Origin: Denitromonas iodatirespirans
GTDB taxonomy: Bacteria > Pseudomonadota > Gammaproteobacteria > Burkholderiales > Rhodocyclaceae
Assembly (NCBI RefSeq): GCF_018524365.1
Contig: NZ_JAEKFT010000008.1
Coordinates: forward strand, 62,001 to 126,000
DNA: 64,000 nucleotides
Direction of reading: 5' to 3'
Position numbers and translations under genes: made by a program. The notes beneath the pieces were generated by a model. That model was not told the DNA's origin and did no database searches. It worked only from the letters and a program-made list of their open reading frames with translations. Shown piece after piece: positions 37,435-45,634 of the stretch (its first letter is position 1; each line of letters starts with the position of its first letter).

Positions 37435-38373
37435 ATGAAGTTCGCACTCGTATTTCCCGGCCAGGGCTCGCAGTCCGTCGGCATGATGGCGGCCTATGGC
37501 GATGCCCCGGTGATTCGCCAGACGTTTGAAGAGGCCTCCGAGGCCCTGGGCGAAGATCTCTGGGCGATGGTGGCCGATGGGCCGGCCGAGCGCCTGGCGC
37601 AAACGGTCAATACCCAGCCCCTGATGCTGACCGCCGGCGTGGCGGTGTATCGCGCCTGGTTGGCGGCCGGCGGTCCGGCCCCGGACCTGGTGGCGGGCCA
37701 CAGCCTGGGCGAGTACAGCGCGTTGGTGGCCGCGGGCGCGCTGAAGTTCTCCGACGCCGTGCCGCTGGTGCGCTTCCGTGCGGCGGCGATGCAGGCTGCG
37801 GTGCCGGCCGGGCAGGGCGCCATGGCGGCCTTGTTGGGGCTGGATGCCGATGCCGTGATCGCCGTGTGTGCCGAAGCGGCCGAAGACGAGGTGGTGGAGG
37901 CGGCAAACCTGAACGCGCCCGGGCAGATCGTGATCGCCGGCGCCGTTGCCGCCGTCGATCGCGCGATGGCGCTGGCCAAGTCGCGCGGTGCCAAGCGGGC
38001 GGTACTGTTGCCGGTAAGCGCGCCGTTCCACTGCGCCCTCATGAAGCCTGCGGCGGAGCAATTGGCGGAGCGCCTGGCCGGGGTCGAAGTTTCCGCGCCC
38101 AGCATTCCTGTCGTGAATAACGTGGATGTCGCGATTTGCACCGATCCCGCGCAGATCCGCGACGCCCTGGTGCGTCAGGCCTATTCGCCCGTGCGCTGGA
38201 TCGAGTCGCTCGAAGCCATGGCCGCGCAGGGCGCTCGTGCTGTGATCGAATGCGGTCCGGGCAAGGTGCTGGCGGGGCTGACCAAGCGCATCGTCAAGGA
38301 TGTGCAGGGTGGGGCGATTGTCGACGAGGCCTCGCTGGGTGAATCGATTGCTTTGGTAAAGGAAAACGCATGA
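37435..38373 (+). CDS. fabD: Malonyl-CoA:ACP transacylase
   Basis: Loads malonyl from CoA onto ACP. The 312-residue product has the FPGQGSQ motif at the N-terminus, the nucleophile Ser90 in AGHSLGEYSALV, an Arg in VRFRAAAMQ, and the catalytic His in PVSAPFHCALM. ATG 37435 with AAGGAG upstream is preferred over the frame extension at 37408. The stop overlaps the fabG start by four bases. Confidence 0.96.
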   Translation: MKFALVFPGQGSQSVGMMAAYGDAPVIRQTFEEASEALGEDLWAMVADGPAERLAQTVNTQPLMLTAGVAVYRAWLAAGGPAPDLVAGHSLGEYSALVAAGALKFSDAVPLVRFRAAAMQAAVPAGQGAMAALLGLDADAVIAVCAEAAEDEVVEAANLNAPGQIVIAGAVAAVDRAMALAKSRGAKRAVLLPVSAPFHCALMKPAAEQLAERLAGVEVSAPSIPVVNNVDVAICTDPAQIRDALVRQAYSPVRWIESLEAMAAQGARAVIECGPGKVLAGLTKRIVKDVQGGAIVDEASLGESIALVKENA

Positions 38374-39119
38374 CGAAGGTTCTCGACGGCCAGGTTGCAC
38401 TGGTGACGGGCGCATCGCGCGGCATCGGCCGGGCGATCGCGATGGAGTTGGCGGCCATGGGGGCCACTGTGGTGGGGACGGCGACGTCCGAAACCGGGGC
38501 CGCGGAGATCGCCAAGGCGCTCGCCGAGCAGGGCTATACGGGTAGCGGTCTGGCGCTCAACGTCACCGATCCGGCGGCCTGCGAAGCCGTCATTGCACAG
38601 ATCGAAAAGGACTTCGGCTCGGTGGCCATTCTGGTCAACAATGCCGGCATCACCCGCGACAACCTCGCCATGCGCATGAAGGATGACGAGTGGGATGCGG
38701 TGGTCGATACCAACCTCAAGGCCGTCTTCCGGATGTCGCGGCTGGTGATGCGCGGCATGATGAAGGCGCGCCATGGTCGCATCATCAACGTGACATCGGT
38801 GGTCGGCAGTTCCGGTAACCCCGGGCAGGCCAACTATGCGGCTGCCAAGGCGGGCGTGGCGGGCATGGCCCGTGCGCTGGCGCGCGAGCTGGGTAGTCGC
38901 AACATCACGGTCAATTGTGTGGCACCGGGCTTTATCGATACCGACATGACCCGGGCTTTGCCGGACGCAGCGCGCGAAGCGCTGACCGGCCAGATCGCGG
39001 CCGGCCGCCTGGGCCGGCCGGAAGAAGTGGCGGCAGCGGTGGCCTTCCTGGCATCGCCGGCGGCATCGTATGTGACTGGCACCACCTTGCATGTCAATGG
39101 TGGCATGTACATGGCTTGA
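38370..39119 (+). CDS. fabG: 3-oxoacyl-ACP reductase
   Basis: NADPH-dependent reduction of 3-oxoacyl-ACP. The 249-residue short-chain dehydrogenase has TGASRGIGRAIA (cofactor loop), NNAGITRDNLAMRM, the catalytic Ser in VTSVVGSSGNPGQ, and YAAAKAG with Tyr and Lys. The C-terminal YVTGTTLHVNGGMYMA is typical. It is coupled to fabD by an ATGA overlap. Confidence 0.96.
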   Translation: MTKVLDGQVALVTGASRGIGRAIAMELAAMGATVVGTATSETGAAEIAKALAEQGYTGSGLALNVTDPAACEAVIAQIEKDFGSVAILVNNAGITRDNLAMRMKDDEWDAVVDTNLKAVFRMSRLVMRGMMKARHGRIINVTSVVGSSGNPGQANYAAAKAGVAGMARALARELGSRNITVNCVAPGFIDTDMTRALPDAAREALTGQIAAGRLGRPEEVAAAVAFLASPAASYVTGTTLHVNGGMYMA

Positions 39120-39147
39120 ACTTGACCCTATCGGCGGGCCGCCTTTT

Positions 39148-39156
39148 TGGTAGAAT
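39148..39156 (+). promoter_or_regulatory. Candidate extended -10 promoter of acpP
   Basis: TGGTAGAAT at 39148-39156 matches TGn plus a -10 hexamer, 47 bases before the acpP start. TTGACC (39122-39127) is 23 bases away, too far for a standard -35. A GC-rich mini-hairpin with five T (39133-39147) precedes it and may partly end the fabG transcript. A separate promoter would let ACP, needed in large amounts, exceed its neighbours. Confidence 0.45.
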
Positions 39157-39203
39157 ACGCCCGCCTTAACTACATACCCGCATATCCGGGAAGGAGCTAT
39201 TTC

Positions 39204-39443
39204 ATGGAGAACATCGAACAACGCGTCAAGAAAATCGTCGCGGAGCAGCTCGGTGTTAACGAGTCCGAAATCAAGAACGAGTCCTCGTTCGTGGACGATC
39301 TTGGCGCAGATTCGCTGGACACCGTGGAACTGGTGATGGCGCTCGAGGAAGAATTCGAGTGCGAAATTCCGGACGAAGAGGCTGAGAAAATCACCACTGT
39401 GCAGCAAGCCATCGATTACGTGACTGCGCATTTGAACAAGTAA
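39204..39443 (+). CDS. acpP: Acyl carrier protein
   Basis: A 79-residue acidic four-helix carrier. The phosphopantetheine attachment residue is Ser37 in [13 protein letters not shown], to be modified by AcpS, encoded at 53.4 kb. GGAAGGAG lies about nine bases before ATG 39204. The frame opens further upstream at 39147, but the extra 19 residues do not belong to ACP. It sits between fabG and fabF as in most proteobacteria. Confidence 0.97.
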   Translation: MENIEQRVKKIVAEQLGVNESEIKNESSFVDDLGADSLDTVELVMALEEEFECEIPDEEAEKITTVQQAIDYVTAHLNK

Positions 39444-39464
39444 TAACGGATACCGGAGCGAACA

Positions 39465-40703
39465 TTGACACGTCGCAGAGTTGTTGTAACCGGCCTGGGC
39501 ATTATTTCCCCTGTCGGTAATTCCATCCCGGAGGCTTGGGACAACATTGTCAATGGCCGCTCCGGCATCTCGGAGATCACGCGTTTCGACGCGTCGGCCT
39601 TCCCGGTGCGCATTGCCGGTGAGGTCAAGAATTTCGATATCGGGAGCTATCTGTCGCCAAAAGACGCGCGCCGGATGGATACCTTTATTCACTACGGCCT
39701 AGCCGCCGGCATTCAGGCGGTCAAGGACGCAGGGCTGGAAACGGCCGGGGTGGACGCAGAGCGCATCGGCGTGAATATCGGCTCGGGTATCGGCGGCTTG
39801 CCGATGATCGAGGCGACACACGACGATTACCTCAAAGCCGGCCATCGCAAGATTTCGCCCTTCTTTATTCCCGGTACGATCATCAACATGATCGCCGGTC
39901 ATCTGTCGATCATGTATGGCTTCAAGGGGCCTTGCCTGGCCATGGTCACGGCCTGCACCACGGCAACCCATTGCATCGGCGAAGCCGCGCGGATGATTCA
40001 GTACGGCGATGTGGATGCCATGGTCGCCGGTGGTGCCGAGTCGACGATCACGCCGCTGGCGATCGGCGGTTTTGCCTCTGCACGCGCCCTGTCCACGCGC
40101 AATGACGATCCGGCCACGGCCAGCCGTCCCTGGGACACTGGTCGCGACGGCTTCGTGCTCGGCGAAGGTGCGGGCGTGGTGGTGCTCGAGGAGTACGAGC
40201 GCGCCAAAGCGCGTGGTGCCAAGATCTATGCCGAGGTGGTTGGCTACGGCATGAGCGCAGATGCCTATCACATGACCGCGCCATGCGAAGACGGCGACGG
40301 GGCTGCCCGTTCGATGTCCAACGCCATTCGTGACGCGGGCCTGTCGGTCGAGAATTTCGACTACATCAATGCCCACGGCACCTCCACGCCACTGGGCGAC
40401 GTGGCCGAAACCGTGGCCGTCAAGCGCTGCTTTGGCGACCATGCCAAGGCGCTGGTGGTCAGCTCCACCAAGTCCATGACCGGTCACCTGCTGGGGGCTG
40501 CGGGTGGGGTCGAGGCGGTGTTCACGGCGCTGGCGGTGCACAACCAGATCGCCCCGCCGACGATCAACATCTTCGAGCAGGACCCTGCCTGCGACCTGGA
40601 CTATGCCGCCAATGCGGCCCGTCCGATGGAGATCCGGGTGGCGCTGTCGAATTCGTTCGGGTTCGGTGGTACCAACGGGACCTTGGCGCTCGCCCGGGTC
40701 TGA
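39465..40703 (+). CDS. fabF: 3-oxoacyl-ACP synthase II
   Basis: Elongating condensing enzyme (KAS II), 412 residues. The nucleophile Cys164 lies in VTACTTATHC, with the first catalytic His in INAHGTSTPLGD, the Lys in STKSMTGHLLGAAG (which also carries the second His), and a C-terminal NSFGFGGTNGTLAL. The start is the rare TTG at 39465 (giving TRRRVVVTGLGI) with GGAGCG upstream. No ATG or GTG is placed better, and this is exactly where the family starts. Confidence 0.95.
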   Translation: MTRRRVVVTGLGIISPVGNSIPEAWDNIVNGRSGISEITRFDASAFPVRIAGEVKNFDIGSYLSPKDARRMDTFIHYGLAAGIQAVKDAGLETAGVDAERIGVNIGSGIGGLPMIEATHDDYLKAGHRKISPFFIPGTIINMIAGHLSIMYGFKGPCLAMVTACTTATHCIGEAARMIQYGDVDAMVAGGAESTITPLAIGGFASARALSTRNDDPATASRPWDTGRDGFVLGEGAGVVVLEEYERAKARGAKIYAEVVGYGMSADAYHMTAPCEDGDGAARSMSNAIRDAGLSVENFDYINAHGTSTPLGDVAETVAVKRCFGDHAKALVVSSTKSMTGHLLGAAGGVEAVFTALAVHNQIAPPTINIFEQDPACDLDYAANAARPMEIRVALSNSFGFGGTNGTLALARV

Positions 40704-40705
40704 GC

Positions 40706-41164
40706 ATGCCGGAGGCGGTCTTCCGCCTTCCCCTGACGCTGGCGCTGAAGCCGTCCCGCGACCTTTCCCGATTGTCGATCGGTGCAGGTGGCGGGGCGGC
40801 TTTGGTGCTTTTGCTGACCCCAGGTGTGGCCTGGTATGTCGTGGCGGGCGCGCTTTGCCTGATGGCGGTGTGTGGTGGGCTGGCGCGCCGGCGCCCGGCC
40901 ACATCACAGACCCTTTGCCTGTTGCCTGACGGCCGCTGGATTCCGCCTGGTGAATCCGAGGCCTGCGAGTTGGCGCCGTCGAGCGTCGATATGGCTGGCG
41001 TGCTGTGGCTGCATGGGCGCAATGCCCACGGGCGACGGTTTTCGCTCATGGTGCTGCCCGACAGCTTGGGTCATCCCGATGGTTGGCGGTGGCTGTGCAT
41101 CTGGTTTCGCAACGCCCCCGGTGAGCGGCCGGGTTCGCAGCCTGTCGGCCCTGAGGGATCATGA
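40706..41164 (+). CDS. YgfX/CptA-like inner-membrane protein
   Basis: A 152-residue protein that starts two bases after fabF. It has two closely spaced hydrophobic segments (about 27-60, AALVLLLTPGVAWYVVAGAL and ALCLMAVCGGLA). A short cytoplasmic region follows, with TLCLLPDGRWIPPG, VLWLHGRNAHGRRFSLMVLPDSL and WRWLCIWFR. The hairpin plus the pattern LLxDGRW ... GRRFxLxLxxDSL ... WRxLxxxxR matches YgfX (CptA), which in enterobacteria is encoded beside sdhE (ygfY) and has been described as a toxin acting on the cytoskeleton, though also linked to SdhE. Here it is 36 kb from sdhE. The assignment rests on pattern similarity and is moderate. Confidence 0.6.
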   Translation: MPEAVFRLPLTLALKPSRDLSRLSIGAGGGAALVLLLTPGVAWYVVAGALCLMAVCGGLARRRPATSQTLCLLPDGRWIPPGESEACELAPSSVDMAGVLWLHGRNAHGRRFSLMVLPDSLGHPDGWRWLCIWFRNAPGERPGSQPVGPEGS

Positions 41165-41211
41165 CGCGTCGAATCTGAGGCGGTTGAACCGCACGAAACG
41201 ACGAAGCGGCT

Positions 41212-41241
41212 GGATAGGGCGGTGTTTTCACCGGCCCATCC
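41212..41241. other. Imperfect hairpin between ygfX-like gene and nadB
   Basis: GGAT-a-GGGCGGTG (41212-41224), loop TTTT, then CACC-g-GCCCATCC (41229-41241) form a 12-bp stem with two bulges between converging genes. There is no T-run. It may act as a weak two-way transcription stop. The rest of the 102-base gap shows nothing else. Confidence 0.4.
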
Positions 41242-41266
41242 GACCCGACGAAAATCCAATGGTCCG

Positions 41267-42856
41267 CTAGAGCTTGGGCGCGCGGCGGGGGCGCAACACG
41301 GTGTCCTTCGGGCGTGGAAGCATCTGCGGATAGTCACGACTGAAATGCAGCCCCCGGCTTTCCTTGCGGCGCAGGGCACAGCGAACGATCAGGTCGGCAG
41401 TGGTCACCAGATTGCGCAGCTCGATCAAATCGTTGGTGACCCGGAAGTTCGTATAGAACTCGTTGATCTCCCGGCTGAGCAGCCGGATGCGGTGTTGCGC
41501 GCGGAGCAGACGTTTGTGGGTGCGGACAATGCCGACATAGTCCCACATGAAACGCCGCAGTTCCTCCCAGTTGTGGGAGATGACGATTTCCTCGTCGGCA
41601 TCGGTGACCCGGCTCTCGTCCCATGGCGGGAGCGGCAGGGCTGGGTGCGGTGCTTGAGCGAGGATGGCGGCAGCGATGCTCTCGCTGAATACGACGCATT
41701 CGAGCAGCGAGTTGCTGGCCAGCCGGTTGGCGCCATGTAATCCCGTGCAGGTGGCTTCGCCGACGGCGTACAAACCGGGCAGGTCGGTCCGTCCGCTCAG
41801 GTCGGTAAGAATGCCGCCGCAGGAGTAGTGGGCGGCCGGAACCACCGGGATCGGTTGCCGGGTGATGTCGATGCCTAGCTCCAGGCAGCGTGCGTAAATG
41901 GTGGGGAAGTGCGATTGCAGGAAATCGGCCGGTTTGTGCGAGATGTCCAGGAAGACGCAGTCCAGCCCTCGTTTCTTCATCTCGAAGTCGATGGCGCGGG
42001 CCACGATGTCACGCGGTGCCAGTTCGGCGCGCGGGTCGTGCTCGGGCATGAAGCGCTCGCCGCTGGGCAGGCGCAGCAATCCGCCTTCGCCCCGCACCGC
42101 TTCAGAGATCAGGAAAGACTTGGCTTGCGGATGATAGAGGCAGGTCGGATGGAACTGGATGAACTCCATGTTCGCCACCCGGCAGCCGGCCCGCCAGGCC
42201 ATGGCGATGCCGTCACCCGTGGCGGTGTCCGGATTGGTGGTGTAGACGTAAACTTTGCCGGCCCCACCTGTGGCCAGCACGGTGCTCGGGGCGCTCAGGG
42301 TCTTGACCTGGTCGTTGTCGATGTCGAGCACGTAGGCGCCGAGGCAGCCGTATTCGGGCCGTCCGAGTTTGCTGCCGGGGATCAGGTCGATCGCGATGTG
42401 GCGTTCGAAGATCGTGATGTTCGGGTGGGCGGCGACCTGAGGTGTCAGGGTGGCCTGCACTGCGGCGCCGGTGGCGTCGGCGGCATGGATGATGCGCCGG
42501 TGGCTGTGACCGCCCTCGCGGGTGAGGTGGTAGCCGGTCGGGCTGTCGTCGTCGCGCGTGAAGGGCACGCCGCGTTCGATCAGCCACTGGATGGCGCGTC
42601 GGCTGTTTTCGACCACATGCTGGGTGGCGGCGCGGTTGTTCAGTCCGGCGCCGGCGTCGAAGGTGTCGGCAACATGCGATTCGACACTGTCCGACGGATC
42701 GAGCACGGCGGCAATGCCGCCTTGCGCCCAGGCGCTGGCGCCGTCGGCGAGCGCGCGTTTGGTGACGATGGCGACACGACGATGTTCCGCCAGGCGCAGG
42801 GCGAGCGACTGGCCGGCCAGTCCACTTCCGATGATGATGACGTCGAAGGCTTCCAC
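41267..42856 (-). CDS. nadB: L-aspartate oxidase
   Basis: FAD enzyme oxidising L-aspartate to iminoaspartate, the first step of NAD synthesis; NadA then makes quinolinate. The 529-residue product is homologous to SdhA, with non-covalent [18 protein letters not shown] at the N-terminus, [18 protein letters not shown], the active-site region QFHPTCLY then RGEGGLLRL, and AAHYSCGGI then [15 protein letters not shown]. The His that would bind FAD covalently in SdhA is replaced by the Ser/Ala-rich loop, as expected for NadB. The start is GTG 42856 (EAFDVIII). It is divergent from rpoE across 210 bases, as in many proteobacteria. Confidence 0.95.
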   Translation of the reverse strand: MEAFDVIIIGSGLAGQSLALRLAEHRRVAIVTKRALADGASAWAQGGIAAVLDPSDSVESHVADTFDAGAGLNNRAATQHVVENSRRAIQWLIERGVPFTRDDDSPTGYHLTREGGHSHRRIIHAADATGAAVQATLTPQVAAHPNITIFERHIAIDLIPGSKLGRPEYGCLGAYVLDIDNDQVKTLSAPSTVLATGGAGKVYVYTTNPDTATGDGIAMAWRAGCRVANMEFIQFHPTCLYHPQAKSFLISEAVRGEGGLLRLPSGERFMPEHDPRAELAPRDIVARAIDFEMKKRGLDCVFLDISHKPADFLQSHFPTIYARCLELGIDITRQPIPVVPAAHYSCGGILTDLSGRTDLPGLYAVGEATCTGLHGANRLASNSLLECVVFSESIAAAILAQAPHPALPLPPWDESRVTDADEEIVISHNWEELRRFMWDYVGIVRTHKRLLRAQHRIRLLSREINEFYTNFRVTNDLIELRNLVTTADLIVRCALRRKESRGLHFSRDYPQMLPRPKDTVLRPRRAPKL

Positions 42857-42985
42857 CGACAGGTCCCAGCAAAATGACGGGCGCCAACTATATCACTCGC
42901 GCCCCCGCGGCTGGTGAAGCAAAAACCCTTGCGCCGTCTGAACTATTCGGCACGGGGGGAGTCGATTGCACAGGTCCTTGCGCTT

Positions 42986-43014
42986 TTGGCGCGACGCGGT
43001 GGGTTGGTTATACT
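42986..43014 (+). promoter_or_regulatory. Sigma-70-type promoter upstream of rpoE
   Basis: TTGGCG (42986-42991), a 17-base spacer and TATACT (43009-43014) lie about 53 bases before the rpoE start. Matches to consensus are 4/6 and 5/6. No sigma-E-type site (GGAACTT with TCTGA) was seen by eye in the 210-base nadB-rpoE gap. Confidence 0.7.
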
Positions 43015-43066
43015 TTCGCGGTTTATGCTCCGCCATGATCGATCCCCGATTTCCGCCAGATGCCAA

Positions 43067-43666
43067 ATGACCGATAGAGAATTGGATCAACAACTTGTTG
43101 AGCGCGTACAGCGCGGGGACAAACAGGCGTTCGGCCTGTTGGTCTCCAAGTATCAGCGCAAGTTGTTGCGCTTGCTGTCGCGTTTGATCCGTGATCCGGC
43201 GGAGGTGGAGGATGTCGCTCAGGAAACGTTCATCAAGGCGTATCGGGCCTTGCCGGCGTTTCGTGGCGAGAGTGCGTTCTATACCTGGCTCTATCGTATC
43301 GGTGTCAATACGGCGAAGAACTATCTGGTTGCGCAAGGTCGAAGAGCACCGACGGCCACCGGGTTCAGTTCGGAGGACGCCGAGACTTTCGACGACGGCG
43401 AGCAGTTGCGGGACATCAATACGCCCGAGCGGTTGATGATGTCGCGCCAGATCGGTCAGACCGTCGAGACGGCAATGGAAGCGTTGCCCGAAGAATTGAG
43501 AACCGCAATCGTTTTGCGTGAAATCGAAGGAATGAGTTACGAGGAGATCGCCGGCATCATGGAATGTCCCATCGGTACGGTGCGTTCGCGGATATTCCGG
43601 GCTCGCGAGGCGATTGCAGAGAAACTTCGGCCGTTGTTGGATACGGCCCCTGACCAACGGTGGTAG
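43067..43666 (+). CDS. rpoE: RNA polymerase sigma factor RpoE (ECF, sigma-E)
   Basis: Extracytoplasmic-function sigma factor of the envelope stress response. The 199-residue product has region 2 (DKQAFGLLVSKYQRKLLRLL, then DVAQETFIKAYRALPAFRG and FYTWLYRIGVNTAKNYL) and region 4 (LPEELRTAIVLREIEGMSYE, then CPIGTVRSRIFRAREAI). ATG 43067 (MTDRELDQQLVERVQ) matches the family start; the longer frame is a leader artefact. It heads rpoE-rseA-rseB-rseC-mucD, where RseA holds it at the membrane until stress. Confidence 0.95.
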   Translation: MTDRELDQQLVERVQRGDKQAFGLLVSKYQRKLLRLLSRLIRDPAEVEDVAQETFIKAYRALPAFRGESAFYTWLYRIGVNTAKNYLVAQGRRAPTATGFSSEDAETFDDGEQLRDINTPERLMMSRQIGQTVETAMEALPEELRTAIVLREIEGMSYEEIAGIMECPIGTVRSRIFRAREAIAEKLRPLLDTAPDQRW

Positions 43667-43668
43667 GT

Positions 43669-44208
43669 ATGAAGGAACGTATTTCGGCACTGCTTGATGG
43701 TGATGTTGACGCCCAGGCAATGGAACCGGTCCTTGGTTCTGTCAGGGCGTCAGCCGATGTTCGACGGCAGTGGGATCGCTACTGCCTGATCGGGGATGCG
43801 CTGCGCGGCGAGGTGGATTTGTCGCAAGATCTGACCGCCCGGGTCATGGCCCGCCTGGAGGATGAGCCGACGGTGCTGGTGCCTGTGGCGCTTCGACGCA
43901 ACGAAACGCCCCGTCCCTCGTGGCGAAAGCTGATGCCGCTGGCGGCATCGGTCGCAGGTGTCGCTGTGGTCGGTTGGCTGGCGTTTCCGGTCGCGTCCGA
44001 CTCACCCGCCAATACGGCGGCCATTCAGATGGCCCGAATGACGCCGGCGCCGATGGCGACCAAAGTCGTTGCCGACGACAAGCGGGACAACGAGCCATTG
44101 CGCGCCTATCTGTTCGCCCACCAGAGCCTGTCAAATCAAGGGGCGATCCCTGCGGTTGCACCTTTCGTTCGGACGGTCGCCGAGGTGTCTCCGGGGGCGC
44201 AACGATGA
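43669..44208 (+). CDS. rseA: Anti-sigma-E factor RseA
   Basis: Single-pass inner-membrane anti-sigma factor (179 aa). The N-terminal cytoplasmic domain (MKERISALLDGDVDAQAMEP, then WDRYCLIGDALRGE) binds sigma-E. A transmembrane helix at about 91-110 (LMPLAASVAGVAVVGWLAF) is followed by a short periplasmic tail for RseB and DegS. The start lies two bases after rpoE, and the stop overlaps rseB by four bases. The periplasmic part is short and weakly conserved, as usual. Confidence 0.9.
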   Translation: MKERISALLDGDVDAQAMEPVLGSVRASADVRRQWDRYCLIGDALRGEVDLSQDLTARVMARLEDEPTVLVPVALRRNETPRPSWRKLMPLAASVAGVAVVGWLAFPVASDSPANTAAIQMARMTPAPMATKVVADDKRDNEPLRAYLFAHQSLSNQGAIPAVAPFVRTVAEVSPGAQR

Positions 44209-45170
44209 GGCGTTGCCTCGTTGCCCTGTGGTTGTTCGTCGTCGGCGGTGTCGCCGTCGGCGCGCCCGAGCAGGATGCGCTGTTCTGGATGGACCGGATG
44301 GCGAGTGCTGCTCAGAAACTGAATTACTCCGGCACGTTTTCGTATCTCAGCGGCAAGCGCCTCGAAGCCTTGCGCATTGCGCATGTGGTCGGCCCGAATG
44401 GCGAAGTGGAGCGTCTCGAAACGCTCGACGGCAACCCGCGCGAGGTGATCCGCAACAACAGCGAAGTGCGTTGCGTGCTGCCGGATCTGAAAACCGTGAT
44501 CATCGACCGGGTCGGCAAGCGCCGCGCCTTTCCCGCACGCTTGCCGATGGCGGTCTCAGCGCTTGACGAGTATTACCGGATCTCACTGGGGGATGTCAGC
44601 CGGGTGGCTGGGCGCAAGGCGCAACTGGTCGTGCTCGAGCCCAAGGACACGCTGCGCTATGGCCACCAATTGTGGGCCGATGTGGATAGCGGCTTGTTGC
44701 TCAAAGCCCGGTTGGTCGGCGCCAAGGGCGAGGTGATCGAGCAGTTCGCGTTCAACGAGATTCATGTCGGCGAGGCCGTGGATCCGTCGTTGCTCGAGCA
44801 GAAGTATGCCGTGGCCGATGACTGGCAGACCGTGAACGCCAAGGGTGACGAGGCCGACGGCGAGGCCGCCGCATGGCGCCTTGGCGATGTGCTGCCGGGG
44901 TATCGGCTGGTCTCCAGCGTTCGCCGCTCGGTCGGAGCCCAGGGGCAGTCCGTGCTGCACATGGTGCTCTCCGATGGCATGGCCAACATTTCCGTCTTTG
45001 TCGAACCGGCGTCGGCGGGCGGGGCGTCGGCGAGTGCCGGTTTCATGGAGGCCGGATCGATCGCCGTGTATGCCCGTAATGTCGGGGGCCAGCGGCTGAC
45101 CGTGCTGGGCGAGGCGCCGCATGAGGCACTGCGTCGCGTTGGCGACGGTATGACGGTGGATGCCCAGTGA
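44205..45170 (+). CDS. rseB: Sigma-E regulatory protein RseB/MucB
   Basis: Periplasmic sensor (321 aa) that binds RseA and shields it from DegS; lipopolysaccharide or lipoprotein signals release it. A signal peptide (LVALWLFVVGGVAVGA) precedes the LolA-like large domain (LNYSGTFSYLSGKRLEALRI, then FPARLPMAVSALDEYYRISL) and the smaller C-terminal MucB domain (SVLHMVLSDGMANISVFVEP). ATG 44205 is chosen because it gives the signal peptide; the frame extension upstream overlaps rseA. It is coupled on both sides by ATGA/GTGA overlaps. Confidence 0.92.
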   Translation: MRRCLVALWLFVVGGVAVGAPEQDALFWMDRMASAAQKLNYSGTFSYLSGKRLEALRIAHVVGPNGEVERLETLDGNPREVIRNNSEVRCVLPDLKTVIIDRVGKRRAFPARLPMAVSALDEYYRISLGDVSRVAGRKAQLVVLEPKDTLRYGHQLWADVDSGLLLKARLVGAKGEVIEQFAFNEIHVGEAVDPSLLEQKYAVADDWQTVNAKGDEADGEAAAWRLGDVLPGYRLVSSVRRSVGAQGQSVLHMVLSDGMANISVFVEPASAGGASASAGFMEAGSIAVYARNVGGQRLTVLGEAPHEALRRVGDGMTVDAQ

Positions 45171-45634
45171 TCGAGGCGCGGGGGGTGGTGCTGCGGACGG
45201 CGGACCGTCGAGCCTGGGTCCGGGTCGACGACCAACCCACCGGCTGTGGACGCTGTCACGAACCCGGTGGGTGTGGCGGTGCGAAGATCGCTCACGCCTT
45301 CGGCAAACCCGACGAAGTCTTCCATGTCGACAATCCGCAGCATTTCGCTGCCGGTGATCGCGTGCGCCTGCAGATCGACGACGGCGCCGCCTTGGGCGCC
45401 GCGGCCATCAGCTATGGCCTGCCGACCCTCGCGGCCCTTGTCGGTGCAGGTGTTGGGACTTGGTGGTCCGGCAATGCCGGTGCGGTGATCGGACTGGCCG
45501 CAGCGCTGGCGCTCTCGGTCGCCGCCGTCCGCCGGATCGGTGGGCGTCGATTCTGGCGGCAAAAGCTGTCCGTGCGGCTGGCGGCCGATGCGGCATGCGC
45601 CCAAGCGGGGCCGGTCACGGCGCATCATGATTAG
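45167..45634 (+). CDS. rseC: SoxR-reducing system protein RseC
   Basis: Inner-membrane protein of 155 residues. RseC homologues are linked to SoxR reduction and sigma-E modulation. The N-terminal region has a Cys cluster (CGRCHEPGGCGG) typical of the family. Two transmembrane helices follow (AAISYGLPTLAALVGAGVG and AVIGLAAALALSVAAV). GTG 45167 overlaps the rseB stop by four bases. The C-terminal end overlaps mucD by eight bases. Confidence 0.88.
   Translation: MIEARGVVLRTADRRAWVRVDDQPTGCGRCHEPGGCGGAKIAHAFGKPDEVFHVDNPQHFAAGDRVRLQIDDGAALGAAAISYGLPTLAALVGAGVGTWWSGNAGAVIGLAAALALSVAAVRRIGGRRFWRQKLSVRLAADAACAQAGPVTAHHD

Noticed and set aside
40706-42856. A toxin-antitoxin locus formed by the YgfX-like gene and a neighbour
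   Set aside because: The neighbours are fabF and nadB; the SdhE-type partner is 36 kb away and is coupled to sdhB.
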